Part shown: piece by piece, positions 20,857 through 34,600 of the stretch | Layout of the letters: each line of letters starts with the position of its first letter | Position numbering within the stretch: position 1 is the stretch's first letter | Assembly: GCA_018136815.1 (NCBI GenBank) | Contig: CM030933.1 | Location: 1,869,524-1,933,523, forward strand | Direction: 5' to 3' | DNA length: 64,000 bases | Source of the DNA: Isochrysis galbana | Taxonomy: Eukaryota; Haptophyta; Isochrysidales; Isochrysidaceae | Position numbers and translations under genes: made by a program | The notes under the pieces: model-generated | The model's database searches: none | Seen by the model: the letters and a program-made list of their open reading frames with translations, nothing else | Told to the model about the DNA's origin: nothing

Positions 20857-21665
20857 AAAAAAAAAACTTTTAAAATTCTCGCCTCACTCGTGGCACAGGA
20901 ACGTTTCCTCGTAGCCACGCCCTTTCCCCTTCCCCACCCTCATTTCCCGCCTTGCGGCAACTCCCCTCGTGCTCTACTTAGGGGCTCGGGTCTTTTGGGG
21001 GGTCCGAGTGGAGCGGGGTGCACCTGTCCTCAGCGGCGTGTTCTCGCCCTCCCCCTGTGCTGCTGAGTGACCTGTCTATCATATATTTTCGTTTCAGGGT
21101 TCAGGTTTTCCTGCGTGCTGCGGTGTTAGTCGTAGGTGTCTTGTGTTGATCAATCGCACTTCCAGGTGGTCTATTAATACCGTGCGACACATCGTGTCAT
21201 GCGAGCTTTTCGGCAAGACCAAGTGCTTTCGCTACGAGGCTAGCGTTTTCGCTCAGTTGTAGCCTACCTTTTTCGTCTTCGATAAATACGGGGGCGCTGA
21301 GTTCTAGTGGTTTCTTGAGTTTGGGCTTCCTCCCCTGCGCGGCTTTATTTGTGCGCATGGAGTGGTGTGTTTTTGGCGGGGCGAGGCCTCTAACCAAGGT
21401 GACAAACCTCGTTAGCGTAGATTCTAAGATCGGTATGTGGTGGTACTCGTGTGATTCGAATTCGACTCTATAGAAGTCTCTTATTATGTATTTCCACGCT
21501 ATCACGTACAGCGCTTTTAGGCTTTCTGGCGTGTTTGCACCGGGGTATGCGAACAATCTATCCTTTGTCTTCTGCCTCCATGACCTTCCGGGGGAGGGGG
21601 TGTAGTTATTAAGGGCATCTATGGTCTCGAAGATTGTTTTCGTCGCGGGACACCACGCTAGGTGG
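20857..21665 (-). mobile_element. 5'-truncated LINE with 16-bp TSD
   Basis: The insertion is flanked by the perfect 16-bp duplication AGGAGCAAAGGAACAG at 20841-20856 and 21666-21681. It keeps only the last ~155 codons of pol (21197-21665: HLAWCPATKTIFETI, FAYPG, LYVIAWKYIIRDF) and the 3' UTR, ending in T10 on its coding strand (A run at 20857-20866). It is closely similar to the C terminus of the LINE at 5433-8594 but is clearly a different copy. 5' truncation with a target duplication of this length is standard for target-primed reverse transcription. Confidence 0.92.
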
Positions 21666-21681
21666 AGGAGCAAAGGAACAG

Positions 21682-21995
21682 AGGTGAATGAGACATCGAC
21701 ATATCAAACAAGGTTACCACTAGGGCAAATACGAGCTAGACGATACCTAAACACCCAGCCCGTGGCCAGGCGGACACGCACGGCAAAAGCAAATGATCAA
21801 TAGGCCTGCCCGGACCCCGCACTCCGAACCAGGCCTCAGGTAGCGCACCGAGACCGGACCCCGGAAACCGAAGAAAAAGGAAAGAAGGGGGGCAGGGGAA
21901 GAGGTGGAGGGAGGGAAGATAAGGGCGAAGTCAGTAGCGTAGGGGAGTTCCACAACTAGTAGGTGAGTAGCCCAGAATCTTCAGATGTTTTTTTT
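21682..21995 (+). mobile_element. LINE 3' UTR of the interrupted short element
   Basis: The stretch matches the 3' UTR of the LINE at 44116-47491: AGGCCTGCCC near 21801, CACCGAG then CGGACCCCGGAAACC near 21848-21870, GTAGCCCAGAATCTTCAGAT near 21968 and a final run of T (21986-21995). It is the right half of the element whose left half is at 20802-20840. Confidence 0.75.
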
Positions 21996-22294
21996 TGGGG
22001 TGTGTGTGCTCTGCCCTCGGCTATTACTCCACCGCCTCTGCCTTGCGTGCCCAGGAGTTGTAATAATAAGTATGTCAAAACACTGGCTTACCTTGCCTGT
22101 GCTTGTCATTGAATCAAGGTTGAAGAGCAAGAACGCCGTCATTCACACTCCATCAGCTTACACACTCACACACCGACCCCCAACACACGCACACATGCAC
22201 AAACATCAAACATGACAATGCTCCGACGGCGTAGGTAGTTCCAAACTATTTCACTGCCTAGCTAAGACTGAACTATGTGCAGCCCTGCCGCGGT
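21996..22294. other. Intergenic, dynein 3' flank
   Basis: It carries a CA-rich stretch (22165-22210) and no gene. Confidence 0.4.
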
Positions 22295-25200
22295 CTAATC
22301 AGTCGACGTCAGCAGGCAAACGCCGCGCAGAGTCCACTTCGACGGCGAGTCGTCGACGCGCAGGTCCACCGAGGTAATGAAGTTTAGGCCGGTGCGCTTG
22401 GGCGCCTTGTAGACGGGGCACGTGTAATACGCATCCTTCCCACCCTTAGCACCTGCCTGGGCACCAGTTATCCAAAGAACGGGAAGTTGCGCGAAGAGGA
22501 CCTTGGGATCCGAGTCCGTGAGTCTGTCTTTCGGCTTGTCCCATTTTGCTCCGTCCAAGAAGAGTCCATAAATGTAAATCCCCTCATCCGGGGCCTTGCG
22601 CACGTCATCCTTCTCCTGCTTCAACACTTCCGAATAGTTGACCACGTCGTCTAGTGCCCAGTTGTCCTTTGCGTGTTTGCGGCACACGTCTTGTCGGTTG
22701 GCTGTAAGGAAGCCGGTCGGGTTGAAGAAACCGAGAAGCCAGAAGCAAAGTGGACGTCCGTTCTTCAACCACGCCGTGAACTGCTCCGCGCGCTTGAGGA
22801 TATTAGCGAACCACACACCCATGTTCGGCGAGATGAGCTGCGACACCTTCACCCATGTGGCTGGCACGCGGGCCATGAAGAGCGCATCCAGCGCGTCAAT
22901 GAGCTCGGGGCTCATGACGATAGTGCCGGCAATGGCAAGCTTTAGATTGGAGAGCATGGTGCGAACAACCTTGAGAAGCTGCTGCAACTTGTCTATCTCT
23001 TGTTTGAGGCAAATGTTGAGCGGCTTGCCCATGCCACCAAGAGCCTTGATGCCTTGCACCACGTCGTCGGTGCGATAGTCGGACGGCATCTTTGCTTGTA
23101 GGTCCTCAACCATCTTCAGAACAATCTCCTCACGAGTGAGCCCGCCACCACCGCCGCCCTCCTTGGGCTGAATATCTAAAATCGTGTCAAGTGTTACCTT
23201 TGTCTGCGCCGACCGGTAGGCAAGGTCGGCGTTGGAATGCAGGCCAAAGATCTCCGGATCGTCGACGAGCGGCAACGTGTCAATGTATTTCCGGAAGTGA
23301 TCAATCTCGGTGCCGGGGTAGCCGGGGCGGTTGGCGGGGATGATGTATTTGCCCGGCATGCCCTTGTGGAACTCGAAGGCCGGGTCTAGGCAAACTTGGG
23401 TAAGCCAAGCTTTGCCGTATGTGTTAAACAAACGTCGGTCCCAATCATCGGTGATGCGGCCGCCATACTGCACGTCGCACACCATGTAATTCACGGCAAT
23501 CCAGTCGACCGGCCGTTTCTTCGACTCAACGTCTGATAAGTGATTCTGCATGTACTGCACCGATGCCGCCAGGTCGGACTGATTGAATTCGTACGGCACG
23601 TTGAAACCGAGGGGGCCGAACTTGCGACGCTCCTGTACAATGGTATGCATGAAGCAGAGAGCGTAGAGCATAGATCGCCATTGCGGCTGAGACACCGAGT
23701 CAAGCATGTCTTGGTTCACCCACGCGTACGAGTTCTTCAAGCCCGCCTTGATGCCGGCTGGAGCCTCATTGGTGATCTTGATCGACATTTGGAGCAAGCC
23801 AATTGGGAATTTGGGGTGAGGCTCCGCAGAGATCCAGAGACGAAACGTCTCCACCGGCTCCGTCTCGAGCCTCAGCATAAATTGCTCAACTTCCACCATG
23901 AAGCCCAGGCCAAGGTGGCAATTTTGAAGAAGCACCCAGTCGCCCGAGGCGATACCTGTGTTCAAGAGCTTGCGCGCGGCTGGTTCCTGGCCTTGACCCA
24001 TCGAGATCATTAGCACCTGGCGCTTGCGCTTCTTCGCCAAGTCCACAATGGGTCCAGTTGGATCAGCACCCTGGGAAAGCAAAGCAATTGTCGGGACACG
24101 CGGTGTTGACTCCTCAACGAGAGCGGCAAGGTCGAGTGGCCTCGAGTCGGAGTATCGTGACCCAAGACTAGTCGAGACGTACTCTTGCGCCGAAAGTAGT
24201 GCACGGTCTTCGCGAAGCGCGCGAACCACAAGCATGCGCTCGAAAATTTCAAGACGGTCTTGGAACTCTGGGATCTCTTGAGTCTCAGGCGCGTCGTGGT
24301 CGTACCAAGCCTTCCACTCCTCGGCTGTACGCGGGTTGGCGATAGACTCTGGAAGGTCGCGCATCATCTGCACCGTGCGCGAGACGGCTAGAACGTTCAT
24401 CCACACGTTTTCAGGCAACCAATCGTGTGGCTTGGGACGCTCCGACTTTGGGTCGAGCGCACCGCCACCCTTTAGTAGGTTGCCGACGTAGGCAGGGGAT
24501 AGGCGCCCGGCAACCGACTCGATCTTCATGGCAAGCATGAGCACCCAAACGCTCTTGTGCCGGGTAAAGAGGCCGCGTTGCATGTAGCACGTCACGTAGA
24601 ACGTGAGGTAATCAATTATGTTGCCAATACGCTTCGCAGCGAGCGGCGCCTTTTCCGAGTTGTCGATTGAGTAATCGAACAGCTCGAGGAATTGCTGCAG
24701 CGAGACCATGTACATGTTGTTGATTGCGGCCATATCGACGACGAGGAAGTAGAGCAAGGCACCGCGCGTGGCAACTGGACGGTATTCCTCGCGGGCGCCG
24801 GAGATGCGCTTGTCCGTCTCGGCTGCATTAGCCAGCTTTTCCTGGACCTCCATGCCGGTCGTCTTAGTCTTTTGCAAAACTTCAATGAGTTCAACATCGT
24901 CGAGCAAATTACCGGTGGAGTTGGCGAGCTTGTAGAGGAGGTTGTCCTCAAGACCCTTGAGAGTTTTTTGATTGGAATTGACTTCCTCGACAAGCTTCAT
25001 CTTTTGGTCCTCCAGTTCCGCGCGCTCCTTCTGCAACACGCGACCGAGAAGCTGCTGCTCGAGACCATCCATGGTGACGGTGAAGTTTATGATTGTTAGC
25101 TGCGCGAACAGCTCGGGCGTAAAGTGGGGATTCGCCAACTTGGAGCACAAGAAGAGCGAGAAACTCTCCGAATACTCGCACTCCTTGTCGGAGAGCTGGA

Positions 25201-28200
25201 TGATCAAGTTGCGGCCCTTCCGCTGGATGTCCTTGTTGAACACGGGGTCAAGTACGGGATCGATGTCTTCAGTCACGTTCTCCACTAGGAGGGGTGTACC
25301 AAAGGCCATGGAATCTTCTAGGACGTTGCGGAAGCGCTTCTCGAGCAAATTAGTCACCTTGAGCTGATTCTTGGCTTCACGATTCTTGATCCAGCCGAGA
25401 CCTTGAGACTGCGGGTCAATCATGAGAGGCCACTTTTGCGAGCGCGTCACCATGATGCCGTTTTGGACCGAAAGCTCGTCCGTCGGCAGACCTTCGATGG
25501 TCCAGTCGCCAATCGTGCCCTCGTCCACAAGGAAGGTCGACACCCGCAGATTCTCCGTCACGGGCACACCGCGCTTTTTGCAGTCGGCATAGAAGCGGTC
25601 CTTCTGCAGCATCTCACGAAAGGCGGCGTTGTATGGCCCGACGTAGCCGATGAAGGCGCAAGCCAAGGAAACATCACCTGCAAGCCTCTTTATCTCGTCG
25701 GCAAATGCCTCGGACTGCTCGCCCCAGCGCTTGCGCTCGCCCGAAAGACCATTAATCAGCCGATTCGCCGCGTCCATCTTCTTGGTCGTGGCATCGGCAT
25801 CCTCCTGAAGCGCCTGCTTGTGCGCCATCGCCTCGTCAAAGGACGCCTGCATCTTGTCGAGGTCAGCTTGCACGGCGTCGAGCTCGCCTTGCGCCTTGGC
25901 AAGCTTGGCGTTTGCCGCTTTCAGCTTGGCCTCGGCTTGCTTCAACGCAAGCATCTTGGGCTTGACAACCTTTGCGATGGCAACATAGAGCGTCATCGCG
26001 CGCGACCAGGTGCACAAACCGGCAAGCGCGAGTGCAACCTTCTTCGCATCGTCGTAAGTGAAGTCGGGGGCGGTCATGTACGGGTGCAGGAGCTCGACAG
26101 TCTCATCGTTCGTGAGATCCTTGTCGAAATCCATGACCTTCTGCAAGAAGCCAGTGTCCCCCATCATCGTGGAAGCCTCTTTCCACGAGGCCTCTAATTG
26201 AAGACGCTTGCCGGATTTAAGTTCCACTTCAACCGCCTTTGCCGGCTGCACGCCGAGAGTGAAGAGCATGAGCACGACGTCGAAGACACGCTTCACGAGG
26301 TCCGGAGGCTGCTTGAACGACTTCAACAAGCCAATATCCTTCGCCGTAATCATCTTGAGCGCATCCTCTGCCTCCTGAAGCATGGGCTTGGCGGCCTCGA
26401 GGTCGCGCTCAACGGTGTCTTTCTGCATCGCGATAATGTGTGCCTCCCCCGCCAGGGTATCCTTGACGGCCTGCACCTCCGCCTTCTTCTTCTCAGCCTT
26501 GGCCGTCGAGGCAGTGATATCTTGCAGGAGGATGGCAGATTTCTCCTGCGCAACGACGAGGGTCTTCTCCTTTTCTTTAAGCTCGACCTTCATCTTCTCA
26601 ACGTCCTTTGCCGCGTCGAGAAGCTTAGAGAGACCAGTGTTGATGTTCTCAGCGAGGCCCTCGATGTGGTCGAGCTTTTGCACATAGACCTTCTTGTACT
26701 CGTCAATGAAGCCGAGATAGGACTTCGGCGTCACGTACACGTTGCGACGGTATGACTCAAAGTAGTCGACGGTCGCACGCGACATGGCGTCGTGCACGAA
26801 CGCCATGTGCGAGATGAGCTTGTCCTTGACACCTTCCTCGCCCTGGAGGCGATCGAAGCCACCGACGAGAGCGGTGGCGACGTCCGCAAGCGCTTGCTCC
26901 GGCCACGGCAAAAACCAGTCGATGGTACAACCGTTGATGAGACCCGGGAAAGCCTGCGCCCGATTGCGGAACTTGACGCCGACGGGCGAGAAGCAGAGAG
27001 ACAAGTGAAGATTCGTGCGCACGCGCTCGATGAACATGGCCCATAGCTGATCCTGGGTTGGCTCTGAGCCTTTGTGCACGGCTTGATACACTGGGCCCAT
27101 CTCGCCAAGGATCGCATCGAGCTCATCACGTGGGAAGAGATTTGGCAACTCGCCGGTGTTGAGGAAGATGTTGACGTACTCAAGGAACCCCTCGTCCTTG
27201 ATCTCCTTGTCAGTGAACAAGAAGCACACCGGCTTGCCCAGCACACCCGCACGCCGGTAGAGTGGCTTGAAGTCCTCTAGAAGGTTGTTGGCATTGTACG
27301 TTCGTGTCACCGTGATTTGGAATAGCTGTGCGCCGGCAATATACGCTGCCAGCCGAGTGAGCGACTGCTTGCCTGAGCCGCCAACGCCAACGAGAAGGGC
27401 GCAGCCGCGCGACATGGCAAAGATGCGCGAGACGCGCATGAGGTGTTCGATGCAATCGTGGAAGAACACAAGATCAGTCCTTAACAGTTTGAACTGATCG
27501 TTGAACTTGGCGAGGTACTCTCTCGCCTTCTCCTTCACCTCTTCGACGTCGGGGACAAGCTCGTAAACCTTCGGAGCTGGCCCAATCTCTCCCGTCTCGG
27601 GGTCCTCGGCGCCGTCGCGCAGGAACTCGGCAAAGTATCGGTCTTGTTTCACAAGGGCAGCTTTCTCGGCGCCGAAGTGGCCCTCAAGGACCTTGTCGAT
27701 GGCCTGCGTGAACCAACCCTTGTCCTTGTGATCGACGAGCTTGTCGGAGAAGACGCGCATGCACTCGTGGCGCCATAGCTGTAATAGCACAGTCTCCGAA
27801 TGGATGGTCTCATGGACATCTGCCATGAAAACGCCCTGGAATACCCGAGAAAGATCGCGCAGATTGAAGATATAGTGGAACTTAGCTGGTGTGGGTAGCA
27901 TCTTGGTCTTCACCATGTTCCAAATTTCGATCGTGATTGTGACGAGATTCTCTGAGCACTCCCAAACGTCCGGCTTCTTGTTCGCATCATCTGGCATGAA
28001 CTTGGCTCGGATCATCGACCCAAAGATCTGGTTGATCGATGCGACAGATGGCAAAGTCACATTCATCACGTGGAAGTGACGCTTTGCGCGGTTGGGAATG
28101 TCGTTCTTGCCGCCGCCCGGGTGAAGCATCGCTCCTAGCACGAGCAGGTCGACAATGTTCTTCCACTCTCCAGGCTTGTCGAGGTTGTATAGACCGACCT

Positions 28201-31200
28201 GCTCGATTAGCTGACGAACAATCTCAAGGGTGATCTGATCTCCCCACGTGTTGATCTCAGGCATGGAAAAGTCGTCAATGAAGACGATCATCTTTTTGCC
28301 ACCTGGCGGGCCGTATGTACGGCCCTGTCGCTTCTCGATGCAGCCTTCGATCGTGCGCTGGAAAATGAGAGGGGTCGTAGCTGACGAGAAAGAAAGCTTC
28401 TTGAACGACGTGGTAGCCGGGTCTTTCTTCTCGAGGACCTGAAGGATCGAGGCGGTCTTGGCGGTCCCGGGACCGCCAACTAGGATTACCGGACGCGACT
28501 GCTTGATGGACAGCTCCATATTGTATTCGGTGCGAACCGAGTCGATAGTCGGGATTAGAAGCGATGCAAACTCTAGCGCGAGGTTCGAGCCGGTGTAGGA
28601 CCACTGCGGAATACGGGACCCCCAATGGACCCAGTCGTAGCTCGATGACGTGTCATCGACGACGAACTCAAACGCAGAGTCGGGCGCCGTGGCCTCTGGC
28701 AGATTCTTCGTCATGTTGCGTAGGAAGGCATCAACCTTCAGGCGGTCGTCCGCCTCAAGGACGCCGGCAGCTGACCACATAAGCGCATAGAGGAAGAAAC
28801 GCTCCATGGCATCTTCCGTGGGTGCTTCGCTCAGATCCGAGAGGAGCGCAGTTAATAGACAGCAGCAGGTGGTCATCAGAGAGATGTCGGCGATCGCCAT
28901 CTTCGGGCGGCACTCGCGCCTGACAAAGATAAGCGTCTCGTCGGCAAACTTGTCGAAGAGGGCCTTCATCATCTCGCCGTCTTTGGCACGACTAGCAACG
29001 TAGGACGCAACGTACGGCTTCCAGCCAAGATCGGCCTCAGAGATATAGATGATGCCGGCACGTGAGACGGTGGCCGGCGAGGCGTTGCGCAGATCCTCAA
29101 CCTCGAAGTGGAGAGTCACATTTGGACGAAGCATCGGGATGCGATCGTTGTTGGCGAGAGTGAGAATCTTGTTGTCGTCCATGACGGTGTTCATGTTCTC
29201 AATCCAGATGGCGTCGACGGGGCCGTCGAGGATGAGCCACGTGAAGTTCTTCTTATCCTTATTCGCCTTTCGCCACAGCTGCGCAAAAATTCCCTCGGTC
29301 CACTCATTAGCGATGATGTCGAGGGCACCAAACATTTGTGGCGAGGTGATAGCCTTCGGGTTGAGGGTCTGCGTGCGATGTGGCTGCCCGATCATGGGTT
29401 CCGCTGTATCGGCGAGCGGGACGGCCTGCGAAAGCGCCTTGGTGAGCACTTCGACAATTCGCGTCTTGCCCACGCCTGACGGACCAACGGCCATGAGCGA
29501 GTGGCGAACCAGACACATCTCGTACACTTGAACGATCTTTGCAACCCAGTCCATGTGCATCTGGAGACCGAACTCCTTGATCACCTTGTGTACCACAGGC
29601 TCCACAAGGGGATGCTTGGCCTTTTCGGCCTTGATCCCCGGGAATAGATCGTCAATAAGGGCCAAGAAGAGGGGTACGTCCTCGGCGACGAACTTGGAGA
29701 GGTTCATGTCGCGAAGAGTACGCATTAGAAGCACCGTCTCTCCCTTCTCCGAGTTGTCAGTGAGGGTGCGCCGCGCAGAGCCAGCGGTGCGAAGCACGGC
29801 CAGGATATTACGAAGGCCGAAGTCATAATGCGCTTGCTTCGACAGCTGCTCCTCGCAAAGTCGGTAGAGTACATTAAACTTCTTGGCGAGCATGGGCGCA
29901 TACACGTAGCCCGAGCCGATAAGCTTCACCTTCATGATGATCTCACGATCTGGCACCATCATGGTGACGCCACGGTGGAGAGACTTCAGGTTTTCAGGGA
30001 GCTCTTGGCGACCGGCGTAGCCAGGATTCATCGTGATGAAGTAGCCCACCTCCTTGTTGCATGCCACAACATGGCCATCGGTGAACTGGAACGTCTCGCG
30101 TTGCTCGCGGATCGCAGTGAGAACGCAGCCGACCTGCTGGGCGGCGACTGAGAGCACCTCGAGATCGATGCGATTGAATTCATCGAAGCAGCCCCAACAG
30201 CCGGACATGGCGAGGCCCTTATAGATGCCCCCAAGTGCGCGATAGTCCATCTGATCGGAGCAGTTGGTGACGACCACATATTTACCAAGCGTGCATCCCA
30301 TGTCCTTCACGGTCTCCGTTTTACCAGTGCCAGCAGGACCGGCAGGCGCGCCACCGAGGAACATACCGAGGGCTTGGGATAGTGTGACGTAGCAACGATC
30401 AGTCAGCGGCGTGATGACAAGCCTATCCTTGACACCAAGATACTCGCAACAGTACTTGAAGTCGACGTCGGCCACCGACACCTGCGCCTCGTCTAGGTCG
30501 TGACGCCAGTAAAAGCGAGCCTGCTTTTGCCACTCAAAATCCTCGGGGTCCTTGACGCGCTTCTTGAAGAGCTCATCGAACACATCGCGTTGATGGACAT
30601 CGACGAGGATCATCGTCTCGACCTTCTTGCGAGTCCATTTGCCATGGACCTTGAGATCGGCGTCAGTACGCATGTTGATGCTGACGAGGTCCGTGAGGCG
30701 CTGGTTGTGACGCTTGTTTGTCTCTTTCATGATGTTCTTCTCGGCCTTGGCGCGGTATAGGGCGTCCTCTGAATCCATAGTCCACTTGAATTGGATGCCG
30801 ATGAGTGAGACCTGCGCCTGGTACTTGTGCGTGAAGGCTTCCGTTGGCATGACGTCACAGTCGCCAGCGGCAAGCGAGATGATCTGATTAATAGTGTTGC
30901 ACATCTCCTTGAGGAGGCGATCAAGCCACTCTTCGATGTTACCCTCAGCCTTAACTGGATTGTAGAGCTGGACGGTCTGGCCCTCTCCGGACTCGAACTC
31001 GCGGATGATGGTTTTCTCTTTCTTGTCGAAGGTGACGGCGACAAGAGAGTCGAAGACGGACTGGAGATGAGGCTGGATGGCTTGCGGGTTTGAACCCTGC
31101 GATAGCACCTCAAGCAGAGTTGCATCGGCAACGAAGAAGAAGCGTGGGAAAGCGGCACGCTTTTGGTCGAGGTAGCCGGAGAGCGCCTTCTGGCACAGCT

Positions 31201-34200
31201 CGAGTTGCTCAAGCATGTATGGGAGTAGCTGCTTGAGCGAGTCGTTCCCGTAAATATAGTTGAGTGCAATCGGGACCTCATTGGCCTTGGTCATGATCTT
31301 TACCCAGTTCTTGTCGATCCCCTGGAAGCGTTTGGACTCCTGTGGCAACTGCTTGGCGATGTCTCCCGACGTGAACACGGCCTCGAGGTACTGCCACATA
31401 GATTGCACCTGGATCCACATTTCAAGGATCTCCGAGATGGTCGACAAGCGAACTATCCATTCGGAGGCCTCCTCCTTGAAAGGGGTGATGAAGCGCGACG
31501 CCATCATCGAGCCGAGTGCCATTTGGGCCTCTTCAAGCGCCTCCATAAGCTCACCCGTGGCACCACCGTTAAGAACGATCGGGCCGCGGTTCTTGAACTG
31601 GCCAAATGTGAGAGTGCGAATGGACCAGTCCTGCGAGAGCTCGCCGAGCTTGATCTCGATCGACTTCTCCTTGACAGCCGAGTTGGCGATGTCCTCAACG
31701 TCATCTTGGCACTCTAGGAGCCCCGCGTCAAGAAGAGTGGAAAGCTTGAATGAGTCCGACGTGACGTTGAGAGTCTTTCCCGTCAGTTCGCACAGCTTGT
31801 CCCAGTGGCGCTGGCGCATTGCCGGGTTGGCGAGCATCTGCACGAGAGGCAGCGTCTCAAGGAAGTCATCGACGGTCTTCTTCAGCTCAATGAAGGCATC
31901 CCACGAGCGCAGGTCCTTGGGCATCTTCTTGCACGCGAGCTGGAATTCCTCCATCTTCTTCAGCATCATGTCAATAGTCGCCTGATCCTGCACCTCAATC
32001 CACGACGTGTCGTTGTAATCATTGACGGTGGTGAGAACGGTGGTGTAGAGGCCATATAGCTTGTCGAGGAGGTCTAACTCCATTTTTGTCTTCTCGAGCT
32101 CCGGGTAAGATGTAACCGGTAGGCCAAAGAGCTGCTCGCCAGCAGAGTACGAGTCAAACTTGCGCGCGCGCTCCTCGTAGAGACGCTGGAACTTACGCAG
32201 CCGCTCGCACGCGTCCATTGGTGGCAAACCGGGTACGCCGGGACCGTTGGCTTCGAAGTCGTTGCGGAACTGGACGACGTCCACCGAGAACATCTTGACA
32301 TTGCGGACCAGCCCCTGGCGGAAGCCCGACTGCATCGAGCGGAGGCGCTCGGTCATGTCGTCCGAGATCTTCTTCAGCTTCTTCCACGAATAGCCAAGGT
32401 CAGTGACGGTGTCGGTCTCTTCCTTAGGGACGCGCACCTCGTAGCGTGCGAGCAAGGCATACTTCTCCTCGACAGGGCCAAAGACCATGTCGAGGGTCGA
32501 CTCCTTTTCGCGAATGTTGGCGAGGTAAGTCATGGCGACACGAACATCTTCCAAATCGGTGACCTCGCGCTTCAGAAAACGCGTCGTGTCATGAATCCAT
32601 TGAGTGATCTCCTCGAGCTCGCCCTTCGCCTGCAAATGCAGATTCTCGGCGTACTGCGACTTCCACGACTGGCACTCATCCTTCAGCGCCATCTTCATCG
32701 GAGCCGTCTCGAGTGAGAGCGCGCCAATTGAGTGCTTCGCCGGAATGTGAGCGATCTCAGATTCGTAGGTGACGTACTTCTTGAGCTCAAGCTCGAAGTC
32801 CTCCAAAGTCGGGTCCTTGGCCATGAACTCCTTGTAGGCACCAGCCTTGTCATCTTGCCACAAGAAGTTGTACTTCGTGAACGTTTCGAGGTACTCGTAT
32901 ACTTGCCTCTTGGCGCCCTCGACGGCGCCTGTAAGCAGCAGCACGACGCGGACGATCTCGCGGTCTTTGGATATGACCTCATACACCGAGGTGCGTCCTG
33001 AGCTCATCTGCACCTCGCAGTCCCACACCTTGAGCGCCTTAGAGCAGCCGAGCACAGCGCGTGAGCAGCGATTGATGGCGTCTTGGATTTCGTCCAATGG
33101 CGGGTTCATCACGATGTTGGGGATCTGGAGCTCTACGTTAACGTCAAAGAATGGCCGTTCGTTAAGGAGGAAGCCGCCTGTGTGCACACGGGATCCGACG
33201 CGGCGCTTGATCGCGTCGAGCGAAGCCTGGGTGCATTCTAGCACAGCTTGGTACATCAGGTGCGAGAAGTGCGACTGCAGCTTTTGCACGTCTGTTTGGT
33301 CGACCGTCATGTTGGTATAGGTGAACTGATAGCCCAAGATCAAGCTCAGTAGGTCCTGTACGCCCTCCTCGACCTCAAGATTCTTGGAGACCATGACAGC
33401 TTGTTGTTCGGCCACGTGCTTCTCTTGTAGCGCGACGAACTTGTCGAGCGTGAACGACTCATCCGTTGGCAGGTTGATCAGTTCAAGGCTCGACACGATC
33501 TTTAGGTTGCGCATGAGGCGATTCTCGATGTTGTCCTTGATCTTAACAACGAGGTCGTCGAAGCGCATCAGCTCTGCGTGGAACGCATACAGGTATGCCT
33601 CGATGTTCATCGAGGTCCAAGTCAGGTTGAGCATGCCCGGCTGGATGACGCGCTCAAGCTCCGCAATGTGCGGCTTGAGAAGTGGCTCGACAATAGGCAG
33701 GATGCCCTGCATCACGCGCTCATACTCGGAAATAGCGTGAGAGAGCAAGTTGTAATGGAGCTTGAACTTCTCTTCCTGCGCCAGGACCATGCGCGCGCTC
33801 TCGGGCACCTCCTGCCCCATGCGCATAAGGCACTTGGTCTCCCTCAACAGTTGAAGAATCTCGCGGTCAAAGTTCACGTGCAGGCGGTCTGTAGCGGGGT
33901 GGCGGACGATCAGCGTGGCTTGCAGGCCCGATTTGGCAGCCTCTATGCCTTTGGTCCACGCGAGGTGCCAGAGAGTCTCGAACTCGATGATGGTGCGCGC
34001 AATCTTGTTGTAAACCTTCACGTGCTTCTTCGACTCCTTCGTGGACATGAGCATCGTATTCTCTTTGAACTGTTCCATCGGCTTCTCGATACGGCGCATG
34101 AGCTGGCGGGCCCACATGACATTGCCGGTCACAGGTGGCGCATTGCGCACGGTTGGTGGCGAGGCCTTCTGCTTCTCGTAGAGGCGCTGCACAGTCTCAA

Positions 34201-34500
34201 GATCGGTGGAGTAGTTGGAGAAGATGACCATGAACTTGGATTCGAGGTCGTCTTTGAGTGATTCGCGTTGCAAGGTTGCTTGGAACTGCTTCAGGAGCGC
34301 AAGTGCGTGCTCGGTCGACGTGATGTGCTCGAACGACTGATTGATGAAGCCCTGAAGGGACGACTCAAGCTCGTGGATATTGGCGTTGAACTCCAGGTAG
34401 TCGCGATCGAACTGATTCATCTGGAAATCAAGCAGGTCATAAGGCTTGCGCTTGAAGTCAGAGACAATCTGGAAGAAGCTTGCCATGAGGCCCTCGAGAC
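22295..34500 (-). CDS. Axonemal outer-arm dynein heavy chain, gamma/DNAH5-8 type (5' end in gap)
   Basis: At least 4067 residues are encoded without an intron. The N-terminal tail begins inside the gap with LEGLMASFFQIVSDF (DHC_N1 region). The motor follows: AAA1 with GPAGTGKT (near 30330) and CFDEFNRID, AAA2 with GPSGVGKT (near 29480), AAA3 with GGPGTAKT (near 28470), AAA4 with GVGGSGKQ (near 27380), then the stalk coiled coil and microtubule-binding tip (about 26700-25750), AAA5, AAA6 and the C-terminal domain. The last residues, PVYKAPKRTGLNF...WTLRGVCLL, resemble the end of the gamma/DNAH5-DNAH8 class. This motor would drive ciliary bending using ATP at AAA1. The missing N terminus is probably some hundreds of residues. 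The protein fused to it in the raw frame belongs to another gene. Confidence 0.95.
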
Positions 34501-34600
34501 NNNNNNNNNNNNNNNNNNNNNNNNNNNNNNNNNNNNNNNNNNNNNNNNNNNNNNNNNNNNNNNNNNNNNNNNNNNNNNNNNNNNNNNNNNNNNNNNNNNN
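34501..34600. other. Assembly gap (100 N) joining two unrelated genes
   Basis: One hundred N keep the frame by chance (34 X), so naive gene calling fuses a BspA-like protein to dynein. The missing sequence should contain the dynein start, the end of the BspA-like gene and the DNA between them, much more than 100 bp. Confidence 0.97.

Noticed and set aside
20284-21066. Plus-strand frame of 260 codons.
   Set aside because: It crosses the target-site junction of the LINE and its 3' UTR read backwards; no domain.
22638-34261. Many plus-strand frames of 60-260 codons opposite the dynein gene.
   Set aside because: Shadow frames of a GC-rich gene; none has a recognisable domain.
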